A stretch of DNA of 64,000 nucleotides from Aquabacterium sp. OR-4 (GCF_025290835.2 NZ_JAOCQD020000003.1:496001-560000); one strand, 5' to 3'; shown: positions 45,492 to 59,010, numbered from the stretch's first letter. Program-made: numbers and translations. Notes: a model not told the origin generated them from the sequence alone.

Positions 45492-46568
45492 ATGGCACCG
45501 GCCTTCGACACCCTGCCCGAGGCGGCCGTGCTCACCGCCGGGCCGGCCCCGGTGCCGCCCGACTGGGCCGCCACCGTGCTGCGGGTGCACTGGGGCGTGG
45601 CCGGCAACCTGGTGCCGCTGTCGGGCGAGCGCGATGCCAACTTCCGGGTCGATGCCGACGACGGCGCGCGCTGGCTGTTCAAGGCCGCGCACCCGATCGA
45701 GCCGGCCGAGGTCACCGACTACCAGACCCAGGCGCTGGCCCACCTGGCCCGCCATGCGCCCGCACTGCCGGTGCAGCGCCTGCGGCCGACCTGGGGCGGC
45801 GCCTTGTCGCTCACGCTCACGGCACCCGATGGCCGGCCGCGCGTGCTGCGCCTGATCAGCTGGCTGGAGGGCGTGCCCGCACCGCAGGCCCCGCGCAGCG
45901 CCGCGCTGCGCGACGACGTGGCGCGCATGCAGGCGCGGCTGCACCGTGCACTGGCCACGCTGCGCCACCCGGCCGAGGCGCGCCAGCTGCCCTGGGACCT
46001 GCAGCGCGCCGAAGTGGTGGACAGCCTGCTGCCGCACCTGCCGCAAACCGCCGGCCAGCCGCAGCGCCTGGCCATGGCGCGTGGGGTGCTGCGCCAGCAT
46101 GTGGCCCAGGTGAGCGGCGCGCTGGCCGCGCTGCCGCGCCAGGCCATTCACAACGACTTCAACCTCTACAACCTGCTGGTGCAGCCCGATGCGCCGCAGC
46201 GCGTGAGCGGCGTGCTCGATTTCGGCGACATGCTGGCCGCGCCGCGCATCTGCGACGTGGCGGTGGCCGCCTCGTACCAGCTCGACGACGCCGACGGCGC
46301 CGCCAGCCTGGCCAGCGTGGCGCAGTTTGCCGCCGCCTACCATGCCGAAAGCCCGTTGGCGGCGCCCGAGCTCGACCTGCTGTGGCCGCTGGTGCAGGCC
46401 CGGCTGGTGATGGTGGTGGCCACCAGCGGCTGGCGCGCGCAGCGCCAGGCGGCCCAGGCCGACTACCTGCTGCGCAACAACGCCATCTCGTGGCAGCGCC
46501 TGGCCGCCACGCAGCAGGTGGCGCCCGGGGCCGCGCGCCAGGCCCTGCAACAGGCCTGCGGTGTCTAG
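45492..46568 (+). CDS. APH-family small-molecule kinase (hydroxylysine/homoserine kinase-like)
   Basis: 358 residues of the aminoglycoside phosphotransferase fold. ATP-site region NLVPLSGERDANFRVDADDGARWLFKAAHP, catalytic loop IHNDFNLYNLLV (Brenner-type H-x-D-x-x-x-x-N), metal motif GVLDFGDMLAAPRICDVA. Bacterial relatives next to AGXT2-like phospho-lyases phosphorylate hydroxy-amino compounds such as 5-hydroxylysine. Here it lies directly before such a gene, so the same kinase/lyase pairing is inferred. True antibiotic resistance is unlikely from context. Confidence 0.85.
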   Translation: MAPAFDTLPEAAVLTAGPAPVPPDWAATVLRVHWGVAGNLVPLSGERDANFRVDADDGARWLFKAAHPIEPAEVTDYQTQALAHLARHAPALPVQRLRPTWGGALSLTLTAPDGRPRVLRLISWLEGVPAPQAPRSAALRDDVARMQARLHRALATLRHPAEARQLPWDLQRAEVVDSLLPHLPQTAGQPQRLAMARGVLRQHVAQVSGALAALPRQAIHNDFNLYNLLVQPDAPQRVSGVLDFGDMLAAPRICDVAVAASYQLDDADGAASLASVAQFAAAYHAESPLAAPELDLLWPLVQARLVMVVATSGWRAQRQAAQADYLLRNNAISWQRLAATQQVAPGAARQALQQACGV

Positions 46569-46609
46569 CAGCACCCGGCAGCCCATCGACGCAAGCAAAT
46601 GACCCCCGC

Positions 46610-47926
46610 ATGACCAGCCCTCCCGCCGACCTGCAGGCCCGCCGCGCCCGCCTGCTGGGCCCTGCCTACCGCCTGTTCTATGACGAGCCGCTGCACCCGG
46701 TGCGCGGCGACGGCGTGTGGCTGTTCGACGCCGATGGCCGGCGCTACCTCGACGCCTACAACAACGTGGCCTCGGTGGGCCATTGCCGGCCCGAGGTGGT
46801 GCAGGCCATCGCCGCCCAGGCGGCTGTGCTCAACACCCACACCCGCTACCTGCACGAGGGCGTGCTGGCCCTGGCCGAGCGCCTGCTGGCCACCCTGCCC
46901 GCCGGACTGCAGGCCGGTGAGGGCCAGGCCATGTTCACCTGCACCGGCAGCGAGGCCAATGACCTGGCGCTGCGCATCGCCCAGGCCCACACCGGCGGCA
47001 GCGGGCTGATCATCACGCAGTGGGCCTATCACGGCGTGACGGCGCCGCTGGCCGGCGCCTCGCCGTCACTCGGGCCGCAGCAGCCGCTGGGCGACAACGT
47101 GGCCACGGTGGCGCTGCCGCTGCGCGCGCCGCACGGCGAGATCGGCCCGCGCTTTGCCGAGGGCGTGCGCCAGGCCATCGCCAGCCTGCGCCAGCGCGGC
47201 CTGCGCCCGGCCGCGCTGCTGCTCGACACCGTGTGCTCCAGCGACGGTGTGCTCACCCACACGGCTGGCTGGCTGACCGAGGCCGTGGCCGCGGTGCGTG
47301 CCGAGGGCGGCGTGTTCATCGCCGACGAGGTGCAGCCCGGCTTCGGCCGCACCGGCGAGGCCTTCTGGGGCTTTGCGCGCCACGGCACGCCCGCCGCGCC
47401 GCTGGTGCCCGACATCGTGACCCTGGGCAAGCCCATGGGCAACGGCCACCCGGTGGCCGGCCTGGTGGCGCGCGCCGAGGTGCTGGCCGCCTTTGGCCGG
47501 CAGTGCCGCTACTTCAACACCTTTGGCGGCAACCCGGTGGCCATGGCCGCGGCCAACGCGGTGCTCGATGTGATCGCGCGCGAAGGCCTGCAGGCCAACG
47601 CGCTGCGCACCGGTGCGCTGCTGCGCGAGCAGCTGGCCGCGCTGGGCCGGCGCCATGCCGCCATCGGCGCGGTGCGCGGCGCGGGCCTGTTCATCGGGCT
47701 GGATCTGGTGGATGCCACGCAGGGCCACGCGGCCTTTGCGCCGGCCCCGGCCCTGACCCAGCGCGTGGTCAACGGCCTGCGCCAGCGCGGCGTGTTGATC
47801 AGCGCCACCGGCCCCGAGGCCAGCACGTTGAAGATCCGCCCGCCGCTGGTGTTTGCCGAGGCCCACGCCGCGCTGCTGGTGGAGACGCTGGACGCCGTGC
47901 TCACCGATCTGGAGAACGCCGCATGA
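46610..47926 (+). CDS. PLP enzyme of the class III aminotransferase fold, phospho-lyase (AGXT2L) type
   Basis: 438 residues. Features matching ethanolamine-phosphate / 5-phosphohydroxylysine phospho-lyases: LFYDEPLHPVRGDGVWLFDADGRRYLDAYNNVASVGHCRPEVVQAI with LNTHTRYLHE, TCTGSEANDLALRIAQAHTG, FIADEVQPGFGRTGEAFWGF, and the PLP lysine in TLGKPMGNGHPVAGLV. These enzymes eliminate phosphate and ammonia from a phosphorylated hydroxy-amine to give an aldehyde. Coupled to the M20 deacylase gene (ATGA). Confidence 0.87.
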   Translation: MTSPPADLQARRARLLGPAYRLFYDEPLHPVRGDGVWLFDADGRRYLDAYNNVASVGHCRPEVVQAIAAQAAVLNTHTRYLHEGVLALAERLLATLPAGLQAGEGQAMFTCTGSEANDLALRIAQAHTGGSGLIITQWAYHGVTAPLAGASPSLGPQQPLGDNVATVALPLRAPHGEIGPRFAEGVRQAIASLRQRGLRPAALLLDTVCSSDGVLTHTAGWLTEAVAAVRAEGGVFIADEVQPGFGRTGEAFWGFARHGTPAAPLVPDIVTLGKPMGNGHPVAGLVARAEVLAAFGRQCRYFNTFGGNPVAMAAANAVLDVIAREGLQANALRTGALLREQLAALGRRHAAIGAVRGAGLFIGLDLVDATQGHAAFAPAPALTQRVVNGLRQRGVLISATGPEASTLKIRPPLVFAEAHAALLVETLDAVLTDLENAA

Positions 47927-49293
47927 GCCCCGCCCCTGCCTCCGCCGCCGCCCCCGCGATCAGCACCGAGGCCCTGGCCGCCGCGGTGGCCGCGCTGCAG
48001 CCCTGGATGATCGACACGCTCAGCGCGCTGGTGGCCGCGCCCAGCCTCTCGGGCGCCGAGCAGCCGGCGGTGGCCGTGTTCGAGCAGCAGCTGCGCGATC
48101 TGGGCCTGGCGCCCGAGCACATTGCGCAAGACAGCGCGGCGATTGCCGGCTCGCCGCTGTTCAGCTGCCCCTGCACGCCCGATGGCGGCCGCCACAACCT
48201 GCTGGCGCGGCACCTGCCGCCCGAAGCGGCAGGTGGCGTGAACGGCGGCCGCTCGGTGCTGTTCAACGGCCACCTCGATGTGGTGCCCACCGGGCCCGAG
48301 GCGCTGTGGAGCCACCCGCCCTTTGCGCCGCGCGTGGCCGACGGCTGGCTGTACGGCCGTGGCGCCGGCGACATGAAGGGCGGCCTGGTGTGCGCGCTGC
48401 TGGCCTACAAGGCCTTGCAGCAGCTGGGCTGGCAGCCGGCCGGCATCGTCGGCTTCAACGCCGTGGTCGACGAAGAGAACACCGGCAACGGCACGCTGGC
48501 CACCGTGGCCGCGCTGCAGCAGCGCGGCGCGGCCAGCGGCTTCGGCCGCGCAATGGCCCAGGCCCGTCTGACCGACTTTGACGCGGTGATCATCCCCGAG
48601 CCCTTTGCCGAGACGCTGATGAGCGCCCAGGTGGGCGTGCTGTGGCTCACCGTCACGCTCACCGGCCGGCCGGCGCATGTGGGCTACATGCGCAGCGGGC
48701 TGAACCCGATCGAGGCCGCCCAGGCGCTGATGGCCGAGCTGAAGCTGCTGCAGGCCGAATGGAACGCCCCCGCGCGCCGCCACCCGGCCTTTGCCGACGT
48801 GGCCCAGCCGATCAACATCAACCTGGGCCGGCTGCAGGGCGGCGAGTGGCATTCGTCGGTGCCCTGCACCGTCACCATGGGCCTGCGCGTGGGCTTCTAC
48901 CCCGATGAAGACCCCGACATCGTGCGCACCGCGGTCGAGGCGCGCATCCGCGCCGCAGCGGCGGCCATCGATGCCGAGCTGGGCGTGGCCATCACGCACG
49001 AGGGCTTCAAGGCGCCGGGCTGCGTGTACGACCTCGAGGCCCCAGCCATGCGCGCGCTGGCCACGGCCCACCAGGCCGTGCATGGCCGTGCGCCCGAGCG
49101 CCTGGCCTGCACCGCCACCACCGATGGCCGGCACTTCCGGCTGCTGACCGACATCCCGGTCACCAACTACGGCCCCGAGGCACGCCACATCCACGGCCTG
49201 GACGAATGCGTGAGCCTGGCCAGCATGCAGCGCGTGGCCACGGTGATGGCGCGTTATATGGTCGACTGGTGCGGCGTGTTGGCACGGCCCTGA
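47923..49293 (+). CDS. M20-family metallo-deacylase (ArgE/DapE type)
   Basis: 456 residues. Two-zinc site: NGHLDVVPTGP (His, Asp), GRGAGDMKGGL (bridging Asp), AVVDEENTGNG (Glu pair), CTATTDGRHFRL (Asp) and a late His in EARHIHGLDE. A dimerisation domain sits between (GRPAHVGYMRSGLNPIEAAQALM). Members remove acyl groups from N-acyl amino acids or diamines. As the last gene of the island it may act on an N-acyl intermediate; the exact substrate is not predictable. Confidence 0.9.
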   Translation: MSPAPASAAAPAISTEALAAAVAALQPWMIDTLSALVAAPSLSGAEQPAVAVFEQQLRDLGLAPEHIAQDSAAIAGSPLFSCPCTPDGGRHNLLARHLPPEAAGGVNGGRSVLFNGHLDVVPTGPEALWSHPPFAPRVADGWLYGRGAGDMKGGLVCALLAYKALQQLGWQPAGIVGFNAVVDEENTGNGTLATVAALQQRGAASGFGRAMAQARLTDFDAVIIPEPFAETLMSAQVGVLWLTVTLTGRPAHVGYMRSGLNPIEAAQALMAELKLLQAEWNAPARRHPAFADVAQPININLGRLQGGEWHSSVPCTVTMGLRVGFYPDEDPDIVRTAVEARIRAAAAAIDAELGVAITHEGFKAPGCVYDLEAPAMRALATAHQAVHGRAPERLACTATTDGRHFRLLTDIPVTNYGPEARHIHGLDECVSLASMQRVATVMARYMVDWCGVLARP

Positions 49294-49294
49294 A

Positions 49295-49347
49295 CGGCCT
49301 GGCGCCCGGCGGGCTGGCGCCGGCCGGCCTGGCGCCTGGCGGGCCGG
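49295..49347. repeat. Two 23-bp direct repeats between convergent genes
   Basis: CGGCCTGGCGCC(C/T)GGCGGGC-(T/C)GG at 49295–49317 and 49325–49347, separated by a self-complementary CGCCGGCC segment. They fill the gap between the M20 gene and the sensor kinase stop, and the tract can fold on either strand. Confidence 0.6.
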
Positions 49348-49348
49348 C

Positions 49349-52546
<3,198 letters not shown>

Positions 52547-52587
52547 GCGCGATCGTGGAAGCGCCGCGGCAGCCACGGCAGGGCGCG

Positions 52588-53679
52588 TCAGAAGCGGAAC
52601 TGGTCGACGTTGTCGCGGGTGAACTGCAGGGTCGGCAAGACCAGCTCGGCGTTGACCTTGTCGCGGCGCGGCAGCACCTGGCCCATGCGGCCGGCCTGGA
52701 AGGCCGTGCCGGCCTGGATGCCGCCGTTCAGCAGCTGCCAGGCCGCGTGCACCGTGAGGTAGCCGTGGTCGCGTGCATTCCAGCCCAGCGCGGTGTTGAA
52801 GGTGCCGTCCAGCAGGTACTCGCGCACCGCGTTGGGCGTGCTGTTGCCGGTGAGCGCGGGCAGGGCCCGGGCCGGCTCGGCGCGGCGCAGCTCGCGCAGG
52901 GCCTGGGCTGCGCCGGGCAGGTTGGGCGCGCCCAGCACGATCAGGCCCTTGAGCGCCGGATGGCTGCGCAGCAGATCGCGCGTGACGCGTGCGGCTTCTT
53001 CGGTGCTTTCGCCGGCCGGGCGGGTGTCGATCAGGCGCAGGCCCGGGTGGCGGGCGTACAGGGTGCGCTTGATGGCCTCGATCCAGCGGGTCTGGTTGGG
53101 TGCGCTGAAGCTGGTGGTGATGATGGCGATGTCGCCGCGGCTGCCGGCATCGGCCACCAGGGCCTGCACCAGGCGCTGGCCGAACTCGTCGAAATCGACC
53201 AGGTTGACGAAAAACTCGCGCGGCGTGACATCGGCGTCCCAGGCCATCACCCGCACACCGGCCTGCACCGCGCGGGCCAGCACCGGCGACAGCGTGACCG
53301 GATCATTGGTCGCCACCGCCACCAGCGCCGGCCGGGTGGCGATGATGCGTTCCAGCAGCGCCGCCTGGGCGTCGGCGCGGTCTTGCTCGGTGCCCTGCCA
53401 CTGCACGCGCAGATCGGGCCGCTCGGCCGCGGCCGCCTCCACGCCCTGGCGCACGGCCTCGTAGTAGCCGATGCCCACCAGCTTGGGCACCACCACCACC
53501 CGCCTGGGCGCCGCTGTGGCGGTTGTGGCGGGTGTGGCCGCGGTGGCTGGTGTAGCCGCTGTGGCGGCTGTCCAGCCCGACGGCAGCAAGGCTGCGGCGG
53601 CCAGTGCGCCCAGGCAGCGGCGGCGCTCGGCAGGTGCAGTGGTGGCGACTTGCTGGGCAGGCGTGGGGGGCTGGCGCAA
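52588..53679 (-). CDS. Periplasmic sugar-binding-like (TorT/RbsB type) protein
   Basis: 363 residues. N-terminal export region (RRRCLGALAAAALLPSGWTAA, twin-Arg-like) and a low-complexity ATPATAATPATTATAA linker. The type I periplasmic binding fold follows: RVVVVPKLVGIGYYEAVRQGVEAAAAERPDLRVQWQGTEQDRADAQAALLERIIATRPALVAVATND, VMAWDADVTPREFFVNLVDFDEFGQRLVQALV. It has no ABC permease or ATPase neighbour but a hybrid kinase next door, so it probably senses a solute and presents it to that kinase (inference). Confidence 0.87.
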   Translation of the reverse strand: MRQPPTPAQQVATTAPAERRRCLGALAAAALLPSGWTAATAATPATAATPATTATAAPRRVVVVPKLVGIGYYEAVRQGVEAAAAERPDLRVQWQGTEQDRADAQAALLERIIATRPALVAVATNDPVTLSPVLARAVQAGVRVMAWDADVTPREFFVNLVDFDEFGQRLVQALVADAGSRGDIAIITTSFSAPNQTRWIEAIKRTLYARHPGLRLIDTRPAGESTEEAARVTRDLLRSHPALKGLIVLGAPNLPGAAQALRELRRAEPARALPALTGNSTPNAVREYLLDGTFNTALGWNARDHGYLTVHAAWQLLNGGIQAGTAFQAGRMGQVLPRRDKVNAELVLPTLQFTRDNVDQFRF

Positions 53680-53811
53680 TGGATGGGTCTCCCGGCGGCG
53701 ATTGTGTGGCCCGGCGCTGCCGCGCCTGCCGCCATCTGCATCCGTACAAACGCGCAGGTGACGCGGCCTGGCGCGCCAGCCGCAGGCCTGAGGTCGGCAC
53801 CATCCCTATGT

Positions 53812-53826
53812 TGAGAATCATTCGCA
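53812..53826. promoter_or_regulatory. Fur-box-like palindrome
   Basis: TGAGAAT-C-ATTCGCA matches the 7-1-7 Fur consensus (TGATAAT-N-ATTATCA) at 12 of 14 positions. It lies 80 bp before the TIGR03118 gene and in the divergent region with the binding-protein gene. Confidence 0.5.
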
Positions 53827-53905
53827 TTCGTAAAGCGGATGTAATTCCACGATGCCGACCGGGCCGCTGTCTGCCCGGCGGCGCGTTCACCCAGGAGTTG
53901 CGCAC

Positions 53906-55147
53906 ATGACCTTCCGCCCCGCCCATCGCGTCCGTCTGGCCGCCACCGCCCTGGCCCTGGCGGCCAGCACGCTGGCCCAGGCCAGCTATCTGCAGACCCA
54001 TCTGGTGGCCAGCTCCGACGCCTATGGCGCCGCGGTGGTCGACCCCACGCTGGTGAATGCCTGGGGCATCGCCATCCGCCCGGCCGGCCTGGGCGGGCAC
54101 TTCTGGGTCACGGCCAATGGCACCGGCCTGTCCAGCCAGTGGGTGGGCGACGTGGCCGGCCTGCCGCTGTACCAGGACGATCTGCGTGTGGTCAGCGTGC
54201 CCGGCCCGGTGCTGGGCAGCGGCGCCACGCCCAGCCAGCCCATGGTGGCGGTGGGCACGCCCACCGGCGTGGCCTTCTACGGCGGCAGCCAGCACTTCCG
54301 CATCACCCAAGGCTCGATCCAGGACGCGTCGGCGCGCTTCCTGTTTGCCACCGACAACGGCGTGCTGTCGGCCTGGACCGAGCGCCGCAACGCCGATGGC
54401 AGCTACGACCGGCCGTTCAATGCCAAGGCGGTGGTCGACCGCTCGGCCGACGGCGTGCAGTTCTTCGGCATCGGGGTCGACGAGGCCGGCGGGCGCGTGT
54501 ATGCCGCCAACTTCGGCAGCCATCCAGGCATGTTGGTCTACGACGGCCAGTTCAACGACATCAGCGCCAGCGCCGGTTTTGCCAACCCCTTCGTGCAGGA
54601 CGGCTACCAGCCCTTCAACGTGCAGGTGCTCGCGCAAGACCGCGTGTTCGTCACCTACGCACGCTGGGGCTCGGCCGGCGAGGAGGAAACCGGCAACGGC
54701 TTCGGGCGCGTGGTCGAGTTCAACACCGCCGGCCAGCAGGTGCAGGTGTGGGGCGACGGCGCCGGCCTGAACGCGCCCTGGGGCCTGGCCATCGCGCCCG
54801 ACAGCTTTGGCGAGCATGCCGGGCGCCTGCTGGTGGGCAATTTCGGCGATGGCAGCATCGCCGCCTTCGACGCCGGCACGCATGCCTTTGTCGACCTGCT
54901 GCGCGATGCCAGCGGCACGCCGATCCTGATCGACGGCCTGTGGGGCCTGCAGTTCGGCAACGGCGCCAGCCTGGGCCAGAGCGACCGGCTGTACTTTGCC
55001 GCCGGCCCGCAAGACGAGACCGCCGGCCTGTTTGGCCACATCGCCGCAGTGCCCGAGCCGGCCGCCGCCTGGCAGTGGCTGGCCGGGCTGGGGCTGGGGG
55101 CGGCGCTGTGGCGCCAGCGCCGGCTGATCCGGCTGCGCCGGGTGTGA
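53906..55147 (+). CDS. TIGR03118-family protein with PEP-CTERM sorting signal
   Basis: 413 residues. Signal peptide (LAATALALAASTLAQA), then YLQTHLVASSDAYGAAVVDPTLVNAWGIAIRPAGLGGHFWVTANGTGLS, TGVAFYGGSQHFRI, GVDEAGGRVYAANFGSHPGMLVYDGQFN and APWGLAIAPDSFGEHAGRLLVGNFGDGSIAAFD. These are beta-propeller-like units typical of TIGR03118 proteins. The C-terminus AVPEPAAAWQWLAGLGLGAALWRQRR is a PEP-CTERM signal. Its stop is 13 bp from the first (degenerate) CRISPR repeat. Function unknown. Confidence 0.9.
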   Translation: MTFRPAHRVRLAATALALAASTLAQASYLQTHLVASSDAYGAAVVDPTLVNAWGIAIRPAGLGGHFWVTANGTGLSSQWVGDVAGLPLYQDDLRVVSVPGPVLGSGATPSQPMVAVGTPTGVAFYGGSQHFRITQGSIQDASARFLFATDNGVLSAWTERRNADGSYDRPFNAKAVVDRSADGVQFFGIGVDEAGGRVYAANFGSHPGMLVYDGQFNDISASAGFANPFVQDGYQPFNVQVLAQDRVFVTYARWGSAGEEETGNGFGRVVEFNTAGQQVQVWGDGAGLNAPWGLAIAPDSFGEHAGRLLVGNFGDGSIAAFDAGTHAFVDLLRDASGTPILIDGLWGLQFGNGASLGQSDRLYFAAGPQDETAGLFGHIAAVPEPAAAWQWLAGLGLGAALWRQRRLIRLRRV

Positions 55148-55160
55148 TCACGGTCGTGTC

Positions 55161-58100
55161 GCTTGCATGAGGCGGGGCAGGAAGCCCTGGATCGCAACCG
55201 CCAACCCGCCCACCATCTCCCAACAGCCTCGGCTTCGATGAGGCCGGGGCAAGAAGCCCCGGATCACCAACCTCAGCCCGGGCGCCTTTCGCAGCATCGC
55301 CGATGCTTCAATGAGGCCGGGGCAAGAAGCCCCGGATCACGTCGCATAGGTCATGTGACGTATCCCCCGTGCACCCTGCTTCAATGAGGCCGGGGCAAGA
55401 AGCCCCGGATCACATGGCGCTGGCGCTGGGGGCCGTGTTTGCTGCTGTAGCTTCAATGAGGCCGGGGCAAGAAGCCCCGGATCACCATGCTGACCCCGCA
55501 ATTCGGCTTGCCGCTGCACGACGCTTCAATGAGGCCGGGGCAAGAAGCCCCGGATCACGGCGTCCCGGGCGGCGAACATGCCGGGGATGGCCGAGCTTCA
55601 ATGAGGCCGGGGCAAGAAGCCCCGGATCACCTCTGCCGCCCCGACAACAAGCAGAACCGAGCGCGGCGCTTCAATGAGGCCGGGGCAAGAAGCCCCGGAT
55701 CACCACGATGATGTCGCGCGACAGGCGGGCCATCTTGGGGCTTCAATGAGGCCGGGGCAAGAAGCCCCGGATCACCCGGTCAAATTGACGGCCGACGAGC
55801 ACCGAGCGCTGCTTCAATGAGGCCGGGGCAAGAAGCCCCGGATCACGTGGTGGTGGCGGATCAGCCCGAAATCGCGTACCGCGCTTCAATGAGGCCGGGG
55901 CAAGAAGCCCCGGATCACATCGGCAACGGCACCCTCGTGGATGGGCTGACCCTCGCTTCAATGAGGCCGGGGCAAGAAGCCCCGGATCACGCGGCTGCGG
56001 GGCCGGCATGCCCTTGGGGTCAGTCCAGCTTCAATGAGGCCGGGGCAAGAAGCCCCGGATCACTAACCGGAAGCACCACGGCCGTCGCTGACTACGTTGC
56101 TTCAATGAGGCCGGGGCAAGAAGCCCCGGATCACCTGTGCAAGGCATTCGTTGCTTCGGCGCGATCAAGGAGCTTCAATGAGGCCGGGGCAAGAAGCCCC
56201 GGATCACGCCGGACGAGACGGCCATAGCGGCGCCAGTCCAGTAGCTTCAATGAGGCCGGGGCAAGAAGCCCCGGATCACGGCAAACGCCGGGCCCACGTA
56301 GCCGGCGGCGGCCGTGCTTCAATGAGGCCGGGGCAAGAAGCCCCGGATCACGATTCTCGACCCAGGGCGGCGGCTGACCACGCCCACGCTTCAATGAGGC
56401 CGGGGCAAGAAGCCCCGGATCACCAGCGCGGCATCGATGTGGCAAGCGTCAGCGCGTCCGCTTCAATGAGGCCGGGGCAAGAAGCCCCGGATCACGTGGC
56501 GGTGATGTACTCCGTGCACATCGGGTCAATGCTTCAATGAGGCCGGGGCAAGAAGCCCCGGATCACGCGCCGAACCCCACGATCTTCGGCAGCGACCAAG
56601 ACCGCTTCAATGAGGCCGGGGCAAGAAGCCCCGGATCACCTGCCGTACTAGCATCGCCGATGGACTCCAGGTTGAGCTTCAATGAGGCCGGGGCAAGAAG
56701 CCCCGGATCACCGCTGTAGGTGGCGCGGTGGAACGGTTCCACCCCACGCTTCAATGAGGCCGGGGCAAGAAGCCCCGGATCACACGGCTCCAGCAGCTAC
56801 CTTCCGACTCGTATCGTCGCTTCAATGAGGCCGGGGCAAGAAGCCCCGGATCACCAGCAGACCGTCTACACACCACCCGCGGTGATCCCGGGCTTCAATG
56901 AGGCCGGGGCAAGAAGCCCCGGATCACCCCGTACCGAGCAGCGACCCGAGCGACCTGCAGTTGCTTCAATGAGGCCGGGGCAAGAAGCCCCGGATCACCT
57001 GTGCACACTGCAGCGCATCAGGCCCCCACAAAGCAGCTTCAATGAGGCCGGGGCAAGAAGCCCCGGATCACGAGGCTCCGGCCCAACCCCCCGCCCCGCT
57101 GCGCAGGCTTCAATGAGGCCGGGGCAAGAAGCCCCGGATCACCCCCAGCCCGAGGCCTGACCCACCATGCCGCGCATCGCTTCAATGAGGCCGGGGCAAG
57201 AAGCCCCGGATCACATGTCCAGTGATCAGTCCAACGCCGAGGCAGTCGGCGCTTCAATGAGGCCGGGGCAAGAAGCCCCGGATCACCCCACCCGCCGTCA
57301 GTTGCAGGGGCCGCGGTAGGCCAGCTTCAATGAGGCCGGGGCAAGAAGCCCCGGATCACCCGCCGACACGGCCCAGCTGCAGCACTGGGAACAGGCTTCA
57401 ATGAGGCCGGGGCAAGAAGCCCCGGATCACAAGGCACTCAATCCGCATTCCCGAGCACTCTCCAAGCTTCAATGAGGCCGGGGCAAGAAGCCCCGGATCA
57501 CGGCGGCGGCGCTCAAGTCCCGGTTGGCTGCCGTTTCGCTTCAATGAGGCCGGGGCAAGAAGCCCCGGATCACGATGTCGCTCGACGCCTGCCCCGTCGC
57601 CTTGGCTAGCTTCAATGAGGCCGGGGCAAGAAGCCCCGGATCACTACCGCCCCGGCACCGCCGTGATGCTCACCCTGGTGGCTTCAATGAGGCCGGGGCA
57701 AGAAGCCCCGGATCACGCGAAGTAAGGCCCGGTGTAGTGCGCGTAGATCTCGCTTCAATGAGGCCGGGGCAAGAAGCCCCGGATCACCTCCCATACGCGC
57801 CTCGGGCTGCCTTCCTGCCCTACGCTTCAATGAGGCCGGGGCAAGAAGCCCCGGATCACCACCTGGCCACCCGGCGCGGCCGGCGCCTGCCCCGGCTTCA
57901 ATGAGGCCGGGGCAAGAAGCCCCGGATCACGCCGGATTGCGTCACCCGGCCGTACTCGTTGCCGTTGCTTCAATGAGGCCGGGGCAAGAAGCCCCGGATC
58001 ACTGGGGGGTTCCATCATGGTTTGGCTCAGTGATTCTGCTTCAATGAGGCCGGGGCAAGAAGCCCCGGATCACGCAGCATGCGCTCCAGGGTGGAGTGGG

Positions 58101-59010
58101 GCTTCATCTCGCTTCAATGAGGCCGGGGCAAGAAGCCCCGGATCACGGTAACGCGCCCGACACGGCGCGCACCGAGTAGCCGCTTCAATGAGGCCGGGGC
58201 AAGAAGCCCCGGATCACCCGCTCCGTGGGCGGTCTCGTCGGTGGTGACGGGCAAGCTTCAATGAGGCCGGGGCAAGAAGCCCCGGATCACCCGATCAGCA
58301 GCGAGCGGGCCGCGCCGGGGTCGTCGCTTCAATGAGGCCGGGGCAAGAAGCCCCGGATCACGCCATGCCCATGGTCGAGATGCTGCAGCGGATGAAGGAG
58401 CTTCAATGAGGCCGGGGCAAGAAGCCCCGGATCACCTTGTCAAAGAGCTGACCGATAGCCGGTTCAGCGCGCTTCAATGAGGCCGGGGCAAGAAGCCCCG
58501 GATCACAAGCATCCGCCTTCGCGCCAGTGCCGCCAATGTCCACGCTTCAATGAGGCCGGGGCAAGAAGCCCCGGATCACGACGATATCAAGGCGGCAAAG
58601 GATAAGGGCCGGAACGCTTCAATGAGGCCGGGGCAAGAAGCCCCGGATCACATGGTGTGGGGCACGTTCTCCGCGGGAGAGACGATGCTTCAATGAGGCC
58701 GGGGCAAGAAGCCCCGGATCACGCCGTCTGCTGTTCAACGATGGCACCGGCCTGAGCTGCGCTTCAATGAGGCCGGGGCAAGAAGCCCCGGATCACCAGA
58801 GTGCGAAAAACTGTGGAGACGACAGAGACTCGCTTCAATGAGGCCGGGGCAAGAAGCCCCGGATCACGCTTCTGCGCTCGGGAAGATGGCTGGCATCGCC
58901 GGGCTTCAATGAGGCCGGGGCAAGAAGCCCCGGATCACTGGATCAAAGCCGAAATCCCCCGACCGCAGCACCTTGCTTCAATGAGGCCGGGGCAAGAAGC
59001 CCCGGATCAC
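55161..59010 (-). CRISPR. Type I-G CRISPR array, 54 repeats of 36 bp, 53 spacers
   Basis: The plus-strand repeat starts GCTTCAATGAGG and ends CCCCGGATCAC, with the inner arms CCGGGGC-AAGAA-GCCCCGG. Read on the minus strand it ends ATTGAAGC, like the ATTGAAAC handle of many type I repeats, so transcription is most likely minus and the leader is at the right. Repeats begin every 71–73 bp; spacers are 35–37 bp. All copies from 55305 on look identical. The one at 55232 has one change (TTCGATG). The first unit, 55161–55195, is 35 bp and carries several changes, as expected for the trailer end. Open frames across the array (peptides like MRPGQEAPDH) are artefacts of the repeat. Confidence 0.99.

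Noticed and set aside
45492..46568. Aminoglycoside resistance gene
   Set aside because: The fold is APH-like, but the context (phospho-lyase, deacylases) points to metabolite phosphorylation.
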